Below, piece after piece: positions 45,321 to 56,112 of a stretch of DNA of 64,000 bases. Made by a program: the position numbers and the translations under genes. A model generated the notes under the pieces. That model was not told the origin of the DNA. It made no database searches and saw nothing but the letters and a program-made list of their open reading frames with translations. The DNA is from Nevskiaceae bacterium (lineage in GTDB: Bacteria; Pseudomonadota; Gammaproteobacteria; Nevskiales; Nevskiaceae), in contig SSEB01000019.1 of assembly GCA_008012115.1 (NCBI GenBank), positions 1 through 64,000 of the forward strand, written 5' to 3'. Position 1 is the stretch's first letter. Every line of letters starts with the position of its first letter.

Positions 45321-46208
45321 CTAACGCAGGCCAATCACCATCGCCACGCCGCTGACGGCGACCATCACACCGGCGATCTGGCGCGCGGCCGGCCTCTCGC
45401 CCAGAAATACGATGGCGAAGCCCAGGATGAACACCGCCGCCAGTTCGTTCAGCACGGCGGCGATCGAGGCCTGCGTGTACTTGTAGCCGGCCAGCCACAG
45501 CATCATCGACAGATAACTGCCCACCACCGCACCGGCCACCACCTGCGGCCAGTGGCGGACGCGGCGGTAGGCGTCCGGCAACGCCGCGAAGCGTCCCAAC
45601 AGGGCCGCCTCCACCAGCATGCCGGCGAGTCCGCCGGCGATGCGCAGCGCCACCACCCAGAGAAAGTCGTAGCGCTCCAGCAGGGGCTTGGCCATGACGA
45701 TGCCGGCGGCCATCAGCAGCATCGCCAGCGCCGCCTGCCCCACGCCGCGCAGCGTCCGCGCCGCGTCCGCCCGCCGCGCCGCCTGGCGAACATAGGTCAC
45801 CAGCAGGATGCCGCCCAGCACCAGCAGCACCCCAGCGCCCTGGCCCCAGTGCAGCCGCTCGCCCAGAAAAATCATCGACAGCAGGATGACGAATGGGGAA
45901 TACAGGGTCTGCGCCACCGCCATGCGGCTGGCGCCGATGGTGTTGAGCGCGTGGAAGTACAGCGTGTCTCCCAGGCCGATGCCGAGCACGCCCGACAGCA
46001 GCATCAGCAACAGGGCGCTCGGCGGAATCCCGGGCCACGCCGCCGCGGTCAGCCACAGGGTGACGCCGAGCAGCAGCAGCGACAGCGCGTTCTTGAACAG
46101 GTTAAGCGCGAACGGCGCGAGGCTCTCGCCGGATTTCTTGAACAGGATGACGGCCGCCGCCCAGGCGACGGCACAGCTCAACGCATAGACCTCTCCGGGG
46201 CCGATCAT
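45321..46208 (-). CDS. EamA/DMT-family transporter
   Basis: 295 residues with about ten membrane segments in two EamA halves (first half begins EVYALSCAVAWAAAVILFKK; second half near LAMLLMAAGIVMAKPL). The DMT superfamily exports amino acids, nucleotide-linked or drug-like molecules; substrate cannot be told. The end of the protein (AAVSGVAMVIGLR) closes the last helix. It is separated from the helicase gene by 57 bp and from the amidohydrolase by 40 bp on the same strand, so it may be in one transcription unit. Confidence 0.88.
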   Translation of the reverse strand: MIGPGEVYALSCAVAWAAAVILFKKSGESLAPFALNLFKNALSLLLLGVTLWLTAAAWPGIPPSALLLMLLSGVLGIGLGDTLYFHALNTIGASRMAVAQTLYSPFVILLSMIFLGERLHWGQGAGVLLVLGGILLVTYVRQAARRADAARTLRGVGQAALAMLLMAAGIVMAKPLLERYDFLWVVALRIAGGLAGMLVEAALLGRFAALPDAYRRVRHWPQVVAGAVVGSYLSMMLWLAGYKYTQASIAAVLNELAAVFILGFAIVFLGERPAARQIAGVMVAVSGVAMVIGLR

Positions 46209-46248
46209 GCGCGCGAGTCTATGCGCGCACGATGCCGGCGGTCACGCC

Positions 46249-48165
46249 TCAGGCCGCCAGCGCCTGCCGCGGCGGCGCGAGATGTTCGCGGTTCAGCAGC
46301 ACGCGCCCCAGCGGCTCGCGGCCGAAGATCGGCGTGTAGCGGCCCTCTTCCCAGGCCACGCGGCCATTGATCAGCGTGCGCACAACGACGCCGCGCGGCC
46401 GGTTGACCAGCTGGTGGTGCTCGAACCCGGCGCGGTAGACGTACTCGATGCATGCCTCCGGCTGGTAGCGGCGCAGGGCTTCGGGATCGACCTGCACGAG
46501 ATCGGCCCGCGCACCGACCTCGATGCGTCCGGCATCGACGCCGAAGAATTCGGCCGGCTCGCGAGTCAAGCGATGCACTGCCTGCGCGACTTTGGCCTCG
46601 CCGTCCTCCTGCGCGAACTTCAGCGTGCGCAGGTTGCCGTCATAGAAGGCCATGTTGGTCAGGTGCGCGCCGCTGTCGTTGAAGCCCGGCAGCAGCAGCG
46701 GGTCGAACAGCAGTTCCTTGGTGGTCCGGTCATTGCGATTGGCCGTGACCGTCCACCAGCGCAGGTCGGTGTCGAAACGACGCAGCAGGTGCAGGAAGAA
46801 GTCACCGTCATCGACGTTCTGCGCAAAACTGGCGAACGCCTCGCGCTCCGCCTCGCTGCGTGCGCCGGACGCGCCACCGCCGCCCTGCTGCCAGGCCAGC
46901 AGACGGCGATGCACCACGTCCATGCGCTCGCCGCACCAGTCGGGCACCGGGCAGGATTCGATGGTCATGTCGCGCAGTTCGCGCGTCAGCACGTTGTCGG
47001 ACAGGCCCAGCCAGTGCTTCAGCCGCGCCAGGCCAAAGCCGCGCTTGCCATGCCACCACATGCGGCGAAATTCTGCCTGCCACTGCGGGTCGGCCATGAT
47101 GGCGGCGCGGCCCTCGCGGTCCTCGAGATCGCGCTCGTTGAGCCGGCGCAGCACCGGAATCTCCTCGGCGATGGGCGTGATCACGCCATCGCTCCAGATC
47201 TTGAACGGCGCCGACAGCGCCTGCAGGCGGAAATGTCCACGCAGAAATTTCGAATTGAGCAGCCGCGACATCAGGCGGCCGAGCCGCAGCAGCGAGCGGT
47301 TGGTGGCGACGTCGATCGCCGCCACCGCCGTGACCTTGAGCGCGCGGCCGTAGAGCCGGCCGGACGTCAGCAGGAAGTTGCGGAACACCGCCAGCTTGTC
47401 ATCCTTGGGCGGCGTGGCCTGCCAGACGCGGCCCCAGTTGCGCACGATCTGCGTCAGCCGCTTGAGCTCGGCAAACGGCGCGAACTGCGTCGGAATCTGC
47501 TTGTGCGTGTTCGGCCGGTTGGCGAGGTAATGGAACGGCAGCGCGTCGGTGGAGAAACCGACGTAGCCCTCGCGCATGCCCCGCTCGACCAGCGCTTCCA
47601 TACGCTGCAGCTCGGCCTCGGTCGGCGCTCTCGTCACCGAGTCCTGCAGGCCCATGACCTCGATCCGCAGCATGGAGTGCGGAATCATCGGCACGATGTT
47701 CGGCCCCAGCGGCAGGCGGCCGAAGTGGTCGAGATAGCCCTGCGAGTCGCTCCAGGTCACGCGGTCCGCGACCTTGCGCAGCACATGCTTGGGCACGTTC
47801 TCGACGCGTGCGAAGCAATCGACGATGGGGTCGGCGCCGTCGCGGCGCTGCGCGCCGTAGGCGATGCCCAGCGAGCAGTTGGCGACCACCGCGGTGGTGG
47901 TGCCGTGGCGCACGGCCTCCGGCAGGCCGGGCTCCAGTTCCACTTCCAGGTCGAAGTGGGTATGGATGTCGAGCAAACCCGGCATCAGCCAATGCCCGGC
48001 GGCATCGATGACGCGACTCGCGTTGTCCTGCGGCAGCGCCGCACCGAGGGCGGCGATGCGCCCGTCGCGGATGGCGACGTCCTGCCGCAGCGGCGGCTGG
48101 CCGCTGCCGTCGAACACCAGTGCGTTCCTGATCAGCGTGTCCCAGTTCGGGCTGCTGCCATCCAT
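46249..48165 (-). CDS. D-aminoacylase-like amidohydrolase
   Basis: 638 residues. AGGAGA lies upstream of ATG 48165; the 27 bp upstream in frame are not needed. The start of the TIM barrel has the metal site DIHTHFDLE (about residues 65-73). The family pattern SLGIAYG, the conserved Asp in FNDSGAHLTNMAF and the C-terminal small beta-domain (GARADLVQVDPEALRRY; TLINGRVAWEEG) match N-acyl-D-amino-acid deacylases. Such enzymes free D-amino acids from N-acyl forms. No transporter for such substrates except the adjoining EamA gene is present. The metal-binding Cys-containing loop (AVVANCSLGI) is kept. Confidence 0.88.
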   Translation of the reverse strand: MDGSSPNWDTLIRNALVFDGSGQPPLRQDVAIRDGRIAALGAALPQDNASRVIDAAGHWLMPGLLDIHTHFDLEVELEPGLPEAVRHGTTTAVVANCSLGIAYGAQRRDGADPIVDCFARVENVPKHVLRKVADRVTWSDSQGYLDHFGRLPLGPNIVPMIPHSMLRIEVMGLQDSVTRAPTEAELQRMEALVERGMREGYVGFSTDALPFHYLANRPNTHKQIPTQFAPFAELKRLTQIVRNWGRVWQATPPKDDKLAVFRNFLLTSGRLYGRALKVTAVAAIDVATNRSLLRLGRLMSRLLNSKFLRGHFRLQALSAPFKIWSDGVITPIAEEIPVLRRLNERDLEDREGRAAIMADPQWQAEFRRMWWHGKRGFGLARLKHWLGLSDNVLTRELRDMTIESCPVPDWCGERMDVVHRRLLAWQQGGGGASGARSEAEREAFASFAQNVDDGDFFLHLLRRFDTDLRWWTVTANRNDRTTKELLFDPLLLPGFNDSGAHLTNMAFYDGNLRTLKFAQEDGEAKVAQAVHRLTREPAEFFGVDAGRIEVGARADLVQVDPEALRRYQPEACIEYVYRAGFEHHQLVNRPRGVVVRTLINGRVAWEEGRYTPIFGREPLGRVLLNREHLAPPRQALAA

Positions 48166-48264
48166 AGCGACTCTCCTGCTTGACCGGGCCATGTTAAGAC
48201 CCGGCGACAGCGCCCAAGATGGGAAAAATAACCCCGGGGAGCCTGGCCATAGCGCCGAATTCCG

Positions 48265-48376
48265 CCACCCGCTCTCGGCGGCGAACCCTGGCTGTTCGTT
48301 ATATTTTATATATCAAATTGATTTTCGTTAAATAATTTATAACGAATATTACCGGCCCGCCGGGCACAGCGGGTGG
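48265..48376. repeat. 112-bp dyad repeat element, copy 7
   Basis: Left end CCACCCGCTC (48265-48274, one mismatch), right end CAGCGGGTGG (48367-48376). Core 48298-48343 starts GTTATATTTTATATATC and ends GTTAAATAATTTATAAC, a clear palindrome. CCCGC (48356-48360) can pair with GCGGG (48369-48373). It lies between the amidohydrolase (minus, start side) and hldE (minus, end side). Confidence 0.9.
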
Positions 48377-48392
48377 CCGTCTCAGGAGCGAC

Positions 48393-49826
<1,434 letters not shown>

Positions 49827-49841
49827 GCGCAGCTCCCTGCT

Positions 49842-49884
49842 CCTGCTCCCGCTCCCGCCCTTTCCCGCACGGGGAAGGAGCAGG
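49842..49884. terminator. Nested hairpin between hldE and ilvE
   Basis: CCTGCTCC (49842-49849) pairs with GGAGCAGG (49877-49884), and CCTTTCCC/GGGGAAGG pair inside. It follows ilvE on the minus strand, then hldE begins. No T-run is present, so it may be a repeat-like stem or a weak terminator. Confidence 0.4.
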
Positions 49885-49893
49885 CGGGCCCTG

Positions 49894-50817
49894 TCAGATG
49901 TGGCTCAGCCACTCGCGGTACTGGTCGCTCTCACCCTTCACCAGCTTGAGGTAGGCCGCCTGCAGCTTTTCGGTGATCGGGCCGCGCTTGCCGCTGCCGA
50001 TGCTGCGGTTGTCGACCTCGCGCACCGGCGTCACTTCCGCAGCGGTGCCGGTGAAGAACACCTCGTCGGCGATGTACAACTCGTCGCGGGTGATGCGGCG
50101 CTCCACCACCGGGATGCCGAAGTCGGCGGCGAGCTGGATCACCGTGCGGCGGGTGATGCCGTCGAGGCAGGCATTGAGGTCCGGCGTATGCAGCCGGCCT
50201 TCGCTGACCACGAAGATGTTTTCGGCACTGCCCTCGGCGACGTGACCGCTGGTATCGAGCGTGATCGCCTCGTCGTAGCCGTCACGCAGGACTTCGTTGA
50301 GCGCCAGCATCGAGTTGATGTACTGGCCATTGGCCTTGGCGCGATGCATGTTGGAATTGGCGAAGCCGCGCGTGAACGAGCTGGTCTTGACGCGGATGCC
50401 ACGCTCCATGTTGTCAGCGCCGAGGTAAGAACCCCAGGTCCAGGCGGCGACGATGATGTGGGTCTTGAGGTTGTCGGCGCGCAGGCCCATGCCTTCGGCC
50501 CCGTAGAACACCATCGGCCGCAGGTAGGCGGAGTCGAGCTTGTTGGCGCGCAGCACGTCGAGCTGCGCCTCGTTGATCTGCTCCGGCGAGAACGGCATCT
50601 TCATGCCGAGGATCTTCGCCGAGTTGAACAGGCGACGGGTGTGGTCCTGCAGACGGAAGATGGCGGTGCCCTTGGGGGTCTTGTAGGCGCGGACGCCCTC
50701 GAAGCAGCCGACGCCGTAATGCAGCGAATAGGTCAGGACGTGGGTGGTGCACTCGCGCCAGGGCTTGAGTTCACCGTCATACCAGATAAAACCGTCGCGG
50801 TCGGCAAAGCTGCTCAT
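49894..50817 (-). CDS. ilvE: Branched-chain amino acid aminotransferase
   Basis: 307 residues (E. coli IlvE is 309). The ATG at 50817 begins [17 protein letters not shown]. Markers are [17 protein letters not shown] (about residues 30-46), the pyridoxal-lysine region near [11 protein letters not shown], and [10 protein letters not shown]. The enzyme makes or degrades Leu, Ile and Val from the keto acids. Here it divides hldE from the LPS block, as ilvE sits beside LPS core genes in Pseudomonas. It is divergent from the GT9 gene over 90 bp. Confidence 0.95.
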   Translation of the reverse strand: MSSFADRDGFIWYDGELKPWRECTTHVLTYSLHYGVGCFEGVRAYKTPKGTAIFRLQDHTRRLFNSAKILGMKMPFSPEQINEAQLDVLRANKLDSAYLRPMVFYGAEGMGLRADNLKTHIIVAAWTWGSYLGADNMERGIRVKTSSFTRGFANSNMHRAKANGQYINSMLALNEVLRDGYDEAITLDTSGHVAEGSAENIFVVSEGRLHTPDLNACLDGITRRTVIQLAADFGIPVVERRITRDELYIADEVFFTGTAAEVTPVREVDNRSIGSGKRGPITEKLQAAYLKLVKGESDQYREWLSHI

Positions 50818-50907
50818 GGATCGTCTGTCCGAAGGATTTTCAATAAAACCGCAGTTAGCGGTACAAGCTAATATTATAGACAGTCCCTCCCCCGTACTGC
50901 TCACTCG
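50818..50907. promoter_or_regulatory. Divergent ilvE / LPS-block promoter region
   Basis: ATTATA (50873-50878; TATAAT on the minus strand) and TATTAT (50872-50877, plus) are -10 candidates that overlap. ACCGC-AGTTA-GCGGT (50849-50863) is a short dyad. No -35 box is convincing. Confidence 0.35.
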
Positions 50908-51957
50908 ATGGCCTTATCGGAGTCCCTGCCGGTTCGCGGACCGCAGCCGCGCATCCTGATCGTGCGCCTGTCGGCCCTCGGGGACATCGTCTTCGCCACG
51001 GCGCTGCTGGGCAACCTGCGGACACGCTTCCCCGGTGCCCACATCGCCTGGCTGGCGCAGCAGGATTTCGCCGGCGTCATCGACGGGGACCCGCGTCTCG
51101 ACGAGTTGATCACGATCCCGCGGGAAACCCTGACCTCCCCTGCCGCACTGCTGCGACTGCGCCGCCAGCTCACGGAGCGCCGTTTCGACTGGGTCATCGA
51201 CAGCCAGGGCCTGCTGAAATCGCGGATTCTCGCCCGCCTCGCCGGCGGTGCGACGCGCATCGGCTTTGAATCCAAGGAACCCGGCGCCGTCTTCATGCAC
51301 CACCTGCTGCCCAAGGGCGGTGCGGAGGACGCGATCGCCGCCGAGTACCGCGAGCTGGCGCAGCGGATCACCGGTGTGGTGGCCGACCCGCCACGCCTGA
51401 TGATCACCCCGGCGATGCGCGACCGTATTGCCGTCGCGATGGCCGGATATGGCCTCAAGCCGGGCTTCATCGCGCTTTGCCCGTTCACCACGCGGCCCCA
51501 GAAACACTGGGTCGCCGACTACTGGGCGCCACTGGCAAAGACCCTGGCCGACGCCGGCCACGGACCGTTCGTGATTTTCGGCGGGCCGGCCAACCGCGAC
51601 GACGCCGAGCGCATCCTCGCCCAATTGCCGGCACCGAGTTTCAACCTCGCGGGCAAGACGCGCCTGCCGGAACTCGGCGCCTGGCTGGCTCAAGCGGGCC
51701 TGGTCATCGGCGTCGATACCGGCCTCACCCACATCGGCATTGCCGTGCGCCGGCCGACGCTGGCCTTGTTCGGCTCGACCCGTCCCTACCTCCTTGGCGC
51801 CGAGTCGCCGCTGACCGTGCTCTACGAAGACTTGCCCTGCGCCCCCTGCCGACGCAACCCGACCTGCGGCGGCGACTGGACCTGCATGCGGCGATTGACG
51901 CCACAGCGGGTCGCCACGGCCGCGCGACAACTTCTGACCCGCGAGTGCGCCGCATGA
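50908..51957 (+). CDS. GT9 heptosyltransferase-like LPS enzyme
   Basis: 349 residues. The N-terminal Rossmann half has PRILIVRLSALGDIVFATALL (about 14-33), and the C-terminal half has the GT9 donor-binding pattern VIGVDTGLTHIGIAVRRPTLALFG. Such cytoplasmic enzymes add heptose to lipid A-Kdo, as WaaC or WaaF. WaaC and WaaF cannot be distinguished by eye. It overlaps the next glycosyltransferase by 4 bp (ATGA), so the block is one operon. Confidence 0.88.
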   Translation: MALSESLPVRGPQPRILIVRLSALGDIVFATALLGNLRTRFPGAHIAWLAQQDFAGVIDGDPRLDELITIPRETLTSPAALLRLRRQLTERRFDWVIDSQGLLKSRILARLAGGATRIGFESKEPGAVFMHHLLPKGGAEDAIAAEYRELAQRITGVVADPPRLMITPAMRDRIAVAMAGYGLKPGFIALCPFTTRPQKHWVADYWAPLAKTLADAGHGPFVIFGGPANRDDAERILAQLPAPSFNLAGKTRLPELGAWLAQAGLVIGVDTGLTHIGIAVRRPTLALFGSTRPYLLGAESPLTVLYEDLPCAPCRRNPTCGGDWTCMRRLTPQRVATAARQLLTRECAA

Positions 51958-53048
51958 AGATCATGCACGTCGAGGCCGGCATGAGCCTGTATGGCGGCGC
52001 GCTGCAGGTGAAGAACCTCATCGAGGGGCTGCAGCGGCGCGGCGTCGCCAACGTGCTGGTCTGTCCTCACGGCGCCGTCATCGGGCAACACATCGCCAAC
52101 GCCGGTATCCCGGTGCACGAAATCGGGCTGTCGGGCGACCTCGACATCGGCGCCATCGGCCGCATCTCGCGGCTCATCCGCCAGGAACGGCCCGACATCG
52201 TGCATCTGCACAGTCGTCGCGGCGCCGACCTGATGGGCGGCCTCGCCGCACGTCGTTGCGGCGTGCGCGCCGTGCACTCGCGCCGCAACGAGAATCCGGA
52301 GCCGCGCTGGTTCGCCCGCTACAAATACGGCCTGTTTGACCGGGTCGTCGCCATTTCCGGTGCCATCCGCGACGTCCTGCTGGGCTACGGGTTGCCGCCG
52401 TCCAAGGTGGTGCTGGTCCGCAGTGCCTACGAGCCGCCCGCAGGGCTGACGGTGGCCAGCCGGGCGGAGCTCTGCGAGCGCTTCTCCCTGCCCGGCGACA
52501 GCTTCGTCATCGGCGTGATCGCCCAACTCATCGAACGCAAAGGGCACCGCTATCTGATCCAGGCGCTGCCGGAGGTACTGGCTCGCCACCCGCTCGTGCA
52601 GGTCCTGTTCTTTGGACAGGGCGGCGAACAGGAACGCCTGGAACGACAGATTCGCGACGCCGGGCTGCAACGCTCCGTGCACCTGGTGGGCTTCCATGCC
52701 GACCTGATGCACTGGCTGGGCGCCCTCGATCTGGTGGTGCATCCGGCGCTGATGGAAGGGCTCGGCGTGTCGCTGCTACAGGCCTCGTCGCTGGGCATCC
52801 CGATCATCGCCAGCCGCGCCGGCGGCATTCCGGAGGCGGTGCGCGACGGGCTCAACGGCCTGCTGGTGCCGCCCGCCGATGTGGCGGCGCTCACGCAAGC
52901 GCTGCTGAGACTGATTCCCGACGACGCCCTGCGCCGGCAGTTCGGCGATGCCGGCAAAAAACTCGTGGACGAGGAGTTTTCGTTTGCGAAGATGGTCGAT
53001 GGTAATCTCGCGGTCTACCAGGACTTGTTGACCAGGGCGCCCCGGTGA
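51954..53048 (+). CDS. GT4 glycosyltransferase
   Basis: 364 residues starting MKIMHVEAGMSLYGGALQV, an N-terminal acceptor domain, and the GT4 C-terminal donor site with EGLGVSLLQASSLGIPII (the E-x7-E pair that binds the nucleotide sugar) near residue 265. The start overlaps the previous stop and it overlaps the deacetylase GTG by 4 bp. Probably adds a sugar to the LPS core or another surface glycan; the sugar cannot be read from the sequence. Confidence 0.88.
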   Translation: MKIMHVEAGMSLYGGALQVKNLIEGLQRRGVANVLVCPHGAVIGQHIANAGIPVHEIGLSGDLDIGAIGRISRLIRQERPDIVHLHSRRGADLMGGLAARRCGVRAVHSRRNENPEPRWFARYKYGLFDRVVAISGAIRDVLLGYGLPPSKVVLVRSAYEPPAGLTVASRAELCERFSLPGDSFVIGVIAQLIERKGHRYLIQALPEVLARHPLVQVLFFGQGGEQERLERQIRDAGLQRSVHLVGFHADLMHWLGALDLVVHPALMEGLGVSLLQASSLGIPIIASRAGGIPEAVRDGLNGLLVPPADVAALTQALLRLIPDDALRRQFGDAGKKLVDEEFSFAKMVDGNLAVYQDLLTRAPR

Positions 53049-53803
53049 GCGGCATCAGCATCTTTATGTACCATCAGGTCGGCCGCTTCCCGGAAATGCG
53101 GGAGCACAGGGCGAGCTATTGCGACACCGACCGCTTCCGCGGCCACATGCGCTATCTCAAATTCATCGGCGCCAACGTCATGTCGATGAGCGCGGCGGTG
53201 GCAGCCCTCCAGGGTCAGCACCCCATCCCGCCGCGCGCGGTGGTCCTCACCTTCGACGATGGCTGCGAAAACTTCTACGAAAACGCGCTGCCCATCCTCC
53301 AGGAATATGGCTTTCCGGCGATCGTCTACGCCATTGCCGGAATGACCGGGAAAAGCGCGCAATGGCTTGCGGCCTCGGGGCATCCCACCCCGCCGCTGAT
53401 GACAGACGCCCGCCTGCGCGAAGTCGCCGCCAGCGGCATCGAGATCGGCAGCCATGCCTACGACCATATCCATCTGGCTGGCCTGCCCGAAAGCGCATTG
53501 CGACACGAGGTGAGTGACAGCAAGCGACGTCTGGAGGACGCGCTGGGCCGGACTGTCGAGCACTTCTGCTATCCCTACGGCTCGCACGATCTGGCTGCGA
53601 TCCTGGCCACGGCCGAAGCGGGCTACCGCTCGGCGGTGACCTGCCAGCGCGGCGCGGCGACGCCCGACTTCGACGTGCTGGCGCTGCCCCGCAAGGGCGT
53701 GTCTTACGGCGACGATGCGATCGGCTTTGCCTGGAAGCTGCACATGAAAAACAAGCCGAAAGGTCTGGCCCTGAGCCGGGCCCATGTCCCTGGGCGGCAA
53801 TAG
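53045..53803 (+). CDS. Polysaccharide deacetylase (NodB-type)
   Basis: 252 residues starting at GTG 53045, coupled to the GT4 stop. The NodB pattern is complete: VVLTFDDGCENFYENAL (metal Asp-Asp), GIEIGSHAYDHIHL (the two metal-binding His), and FCYPYGSHDL. No signal peptide is visible, so it may act in the cytoplasm on a lipid-linked sugar rather than on exported polysaccharide. It would remove N-acetyl groups from a glycan intermediate and give a free amine on the LPS core or related surface sugar. Confidence 0.88.
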   Translation: MSGISIFMYHQVGRFPEMREHRASYCDTDRFRGHMRYLKFIGANVMSMSAAVAALQGQHPIPPRAVVLTFDDGCENFYENALPILQEYGFPAIVYAIAGMTGKSAQWLAASGHPTPPLMTDARLREVAASGIEIGSHAYDHIHLAGLPESALRHEVSDSKRRLEDALGRTVEHFCYPYGSHDLAAILATAEAGYRSAVTCQRGAATPDFDVLALPRKGVSYGDDAIGFAWKLHMKNKPKGLALSRAHVPGRQ

Positions 53804-53885
53804 CCTTGATTCCGGCCCCAGTTTGCCGCAGCGCCTTACCGGCGGGTCGCTTCCCTCAGCGTCCCAGACGCGGGTGTGACTGATC

Positions 53886-54950
53886 GTGCGCATCTGCATC
53901 GTCGCGCATAGCCACATCCTCGGAGGCATGGAGCGGCATGCGTTGAACCTGATGACCTCGCTTGCCGAAGCCGGCCAAACCGTGAGCTACGCTGGCCCCG
54001 GGGATAGCTGGCTGGCCGAGCAATGCCATGCACGCCACATCACCCATCTCGACCTGGGCATGCACGGCATGGCGGATCTGGGCTCCATGCTTCGCCTTGC
54101 CCGTTTTCTTCGCCGGTGGCAGGCCGATGTCGTGCATGGGCACTCACAACGCGGCACCCACTATGCGGTCTGGTCCGGGCGCCTCAGCGGCTGCGCCACG
54201 GTCGCCACCGCGCACTCCACCAACGCCTATCGCCGCTTCAATGGCGCCAGGCGCGTTATCTGCGTATCGGACGCCGTGCGCGATTTTCTGATCGGCCACG
54301 GACTGCCCCCAGCGAAATTGCGCCGCATCTACTCCGGGGTTGACGACCTGTCTGTGCGCGCGCCCACGCGCGATGAGGCCCGCAGCAGGCTCGGCGCGAC
54401 AGGGCATCCACACGTGCTGGGTCTCGTCGCCCGTTTTGAACGCGATAAAGGCCACGATGTGGCCGTCGACGCGATCAGGCGGCTGGCCAGAAAAGACACC
54501 CTGCTCCTGCTCGCGGGAGACCACAGCACCAAGTACGGTCAGGAAATCCTGCGGCAAGTCGGCGAATTCGGGCTGTCCGACCAGATCCGCTTCCTGGGCC
54601 AACGCTCGGACGTGGAGACGGTGTATGCCGCCTGCGACCTGCTGCTGGCGCCCTCGCGCCGCGAGGCGCTGTCCCTGAGCCTGATCGAAGCCGCTTCCGT
54701 GGGCCTTCCCGCAGTCGCCAGCCGCGTCGGCGGCATCCCCGAGGCGGTGGAGGATGGTGTGACCGGCGTCCTGGTGCCCCCGGAGGACAGCGCCGCGCTG
54801 GCGGCCACGATCCGGTCGCTGCTGGAGCAGCCCGCCCTGCGCGCCAATATGCGGCTGGCAGCGAGACAGCGCTACCTCAAGCTGTTCGGGCTGGCCGCCA
54901 TGTGCGATGCCGTCGTACAGGTGTACCGGGAAGCGGCAAGCGGCGCCTAG
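53886..54950 (+). CDS. GT4 glycosyltransferase
   Basis: 354 residues from GTG 53886: MRICIVAHSHILGGMERHAL, then donor site with APSRREALSLSLIEAASVG and RVGGIPEAV. The GT4 fold is the same class as the gene at 51954 but with only distant similarity. It sits 82 bp after the deacetylase on the same strand, so it is part of the glycan block. Acceptor and donor are unknown. Confidence 0.85.
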   Translation: MRICIVAHSHILGGMERHALNLMTSLAEAGQTVSYAGPGDSWLAEQCHARHITHLDLGMHGMADLGSMLRLARFLRRWQADVVHGHSQRGTHYAVWSGRLSGCATVATAHSTNAYRRFNGARRVICVSDAVRDFLIGHGLPPAKLRRIYSGVDDLSVRAPTRDEARSRLGATGHPHVLGLVARFERDKGHDVAVDAIRRLARKDTLLLLAGDHSTKYGQEILRQVGEFGLSDQIRFLGQRSDVETVYAACDLLLAPSRREALSLSLIEAASVGLPAVASRVGGIPEAVEDGVTGVLVPPEDSAALAATIRSLLEQPALRANMRLAARQRYLKLFGLAAMCDAVVQVYREAASGA

Positions 54951-54981
54951 GCACGCCGCTGAACCAACGCTATCGCCAGGC

Positions 54982-55788
54982 TCAGTTGCGGCGAATCTTG
55001 GGCTGCGCGTCGAGCGTCTTGAGCGCCGCGTACTTATGAAACGCATACTGGGCGAGGATCATCGAGATGAGAAATCCGCGCCAGCCGTCAAGAACGGAAA
55101 GCCGCAGCACGTACTGCTGAAAAAAATCGGTAAAGAGACGCACGGTGGCCCAGATGAGACTGCCGTGCTTGCCTGCGGCGTGTTTCTGTTCCGCCAGCAG
55201 CGCCGCATACTTCAGGTGCTTCTCCTGCACGTGCACATAGTCCCGCCAGCTGTAGTGATCCAGCGGCGCCTTGAGCACGCCTTCCTTGCGCAGCGGCATC
55301 AGCAGCGACTCGTGCACCAGATGATCCCGGTAGCGGGCGCCTTCGCGCTTGAACAGCTTGCCCTGCGGCGAGGTGTAGCGGCCGAAACGCAGCGGCGCGC
55401 CGAAGAAATAGGTGCGCCATGGCATCTTCAGCATGGTGCAGTCCATGGCAGGATCGGACAACCGGCGATCGATTTCCGCACGCAGCTCCGGCGTGACCCG
55501 CTCATCGGCATCAATCGACAGCACCCAGTCGCCCGCGCAGCGCTCGAGCGCGCGATTGCGTTGCGCGCCATAGCCCGGCCAGTCGGTCACCCAGACCTTG
55601 TCGGTATAACGACGGGCGATTTCCACCGTGCCGTCGGTGCTGCCGCTGTCCAGCACGATGACCTCGTCGGCCCAGCCCGCAACCGATTGCAGGCAGGGTT
55701 CGATACGATCCGCCTCGTTTTTGCAGATCAGCAGTACGGAAATGGAACGCAGGCGCTTTTTATTTTCTTCAATCACTGGCTTTGGCAT
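54982..55788 (-). CDS. GT2 glycosyltransferase, WaaE/KdtX-like
   Basis: 268 residues, cytoplasmic GT2 fold: SISVLLICKNEADRIEPCLQ, VLDSGSTDGT (DXD-adjacent), WVLSIDADERVTPEL (DAD nucleotide-sugar site), and the C-terminal pattern HYSWRDYVHVQEKHLKYA, which is typical of the WaaE/KdtX class of LPS core beta-glucosyltransferases. Runs opposite to the adjoining genes, and ends 31 bp after the stop of the GT4 at 54950 (convergent). Confidence 0.82.
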   Translation of the reverse strand: MPKPVIEENKKRLRSISVLLICKNEADRIEPCLQSVAGWADEVIVLDSGSTDGTVEIARRYTDKVWVTDWPGYGAQRNRALERCAGDWVLSIDADERVTPELRAEIDRRLSDPAMDCTMLKMPWRTYFFGAPLRFGRYTSPQGKLFKREGARYRDHLVHESLLMPLRKEGVLKAPLDHYSWRDYVHVQEKHLKYAALLAEQKHAAGKHGSLIWATVRLFTDFFQQYVLRLSVLDGWRGFLISMILAQYAFHKYAALKTLDAQPKIRRN

Positions 55789-56112
55789 TTTCGTGCTCTA
55801 AATCCCGTTCATCGACCGACGTCCATCCACGTCCTGCCAAGCAATCTGCCGGGGGCTGTCCATCACGTTGACCCCCAAAACGCCCCATTGATCTGCCAAA
55901 TCCTGCGATGGGGCAATTCGTCACGTAAACCCCGCACGAATATAATCGTTATACCAGTATCGGGAGCGCCAATGCGGCCTGCTTGACGCGGATGAGCAAA
56001 AGGCAAGTGCTCCCCGAAACCCAAGCAGATCCAGTTGCTCCCAGGTGGTATTCCGCCTCCGCAAATTGTTTCACAAAACCGAGTCACCCTGTCGTAAGGG
56101 AGCAAAAAAACA
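55789..56112. promoter_or_regulatory. Gene-free divergent region with a sigma70-type promoter
   Basis: 324 bp without a gene between the divergent GT2 and UXS genes. TATAAT (55941-55946) preceded by TCGTCA (55918-55923) at 17-bp spacing is a reasonable plus-strand sigma70 promoter for uxs, leaving a leader of about 160 bases. GCCCCAT (55882-55888) and ATGGGGC (55908-55914) are inverted. AAGGGAG lies before the GTG start at 56113. Confidence 0.5.

Noticed and set aside
51905-51914. CAGCGGGTCG inside the GT9 gene as a lone end box
   Set aside because: It differs at the end, sits in coding sequence and has no AT core or partner at the fixed distance.
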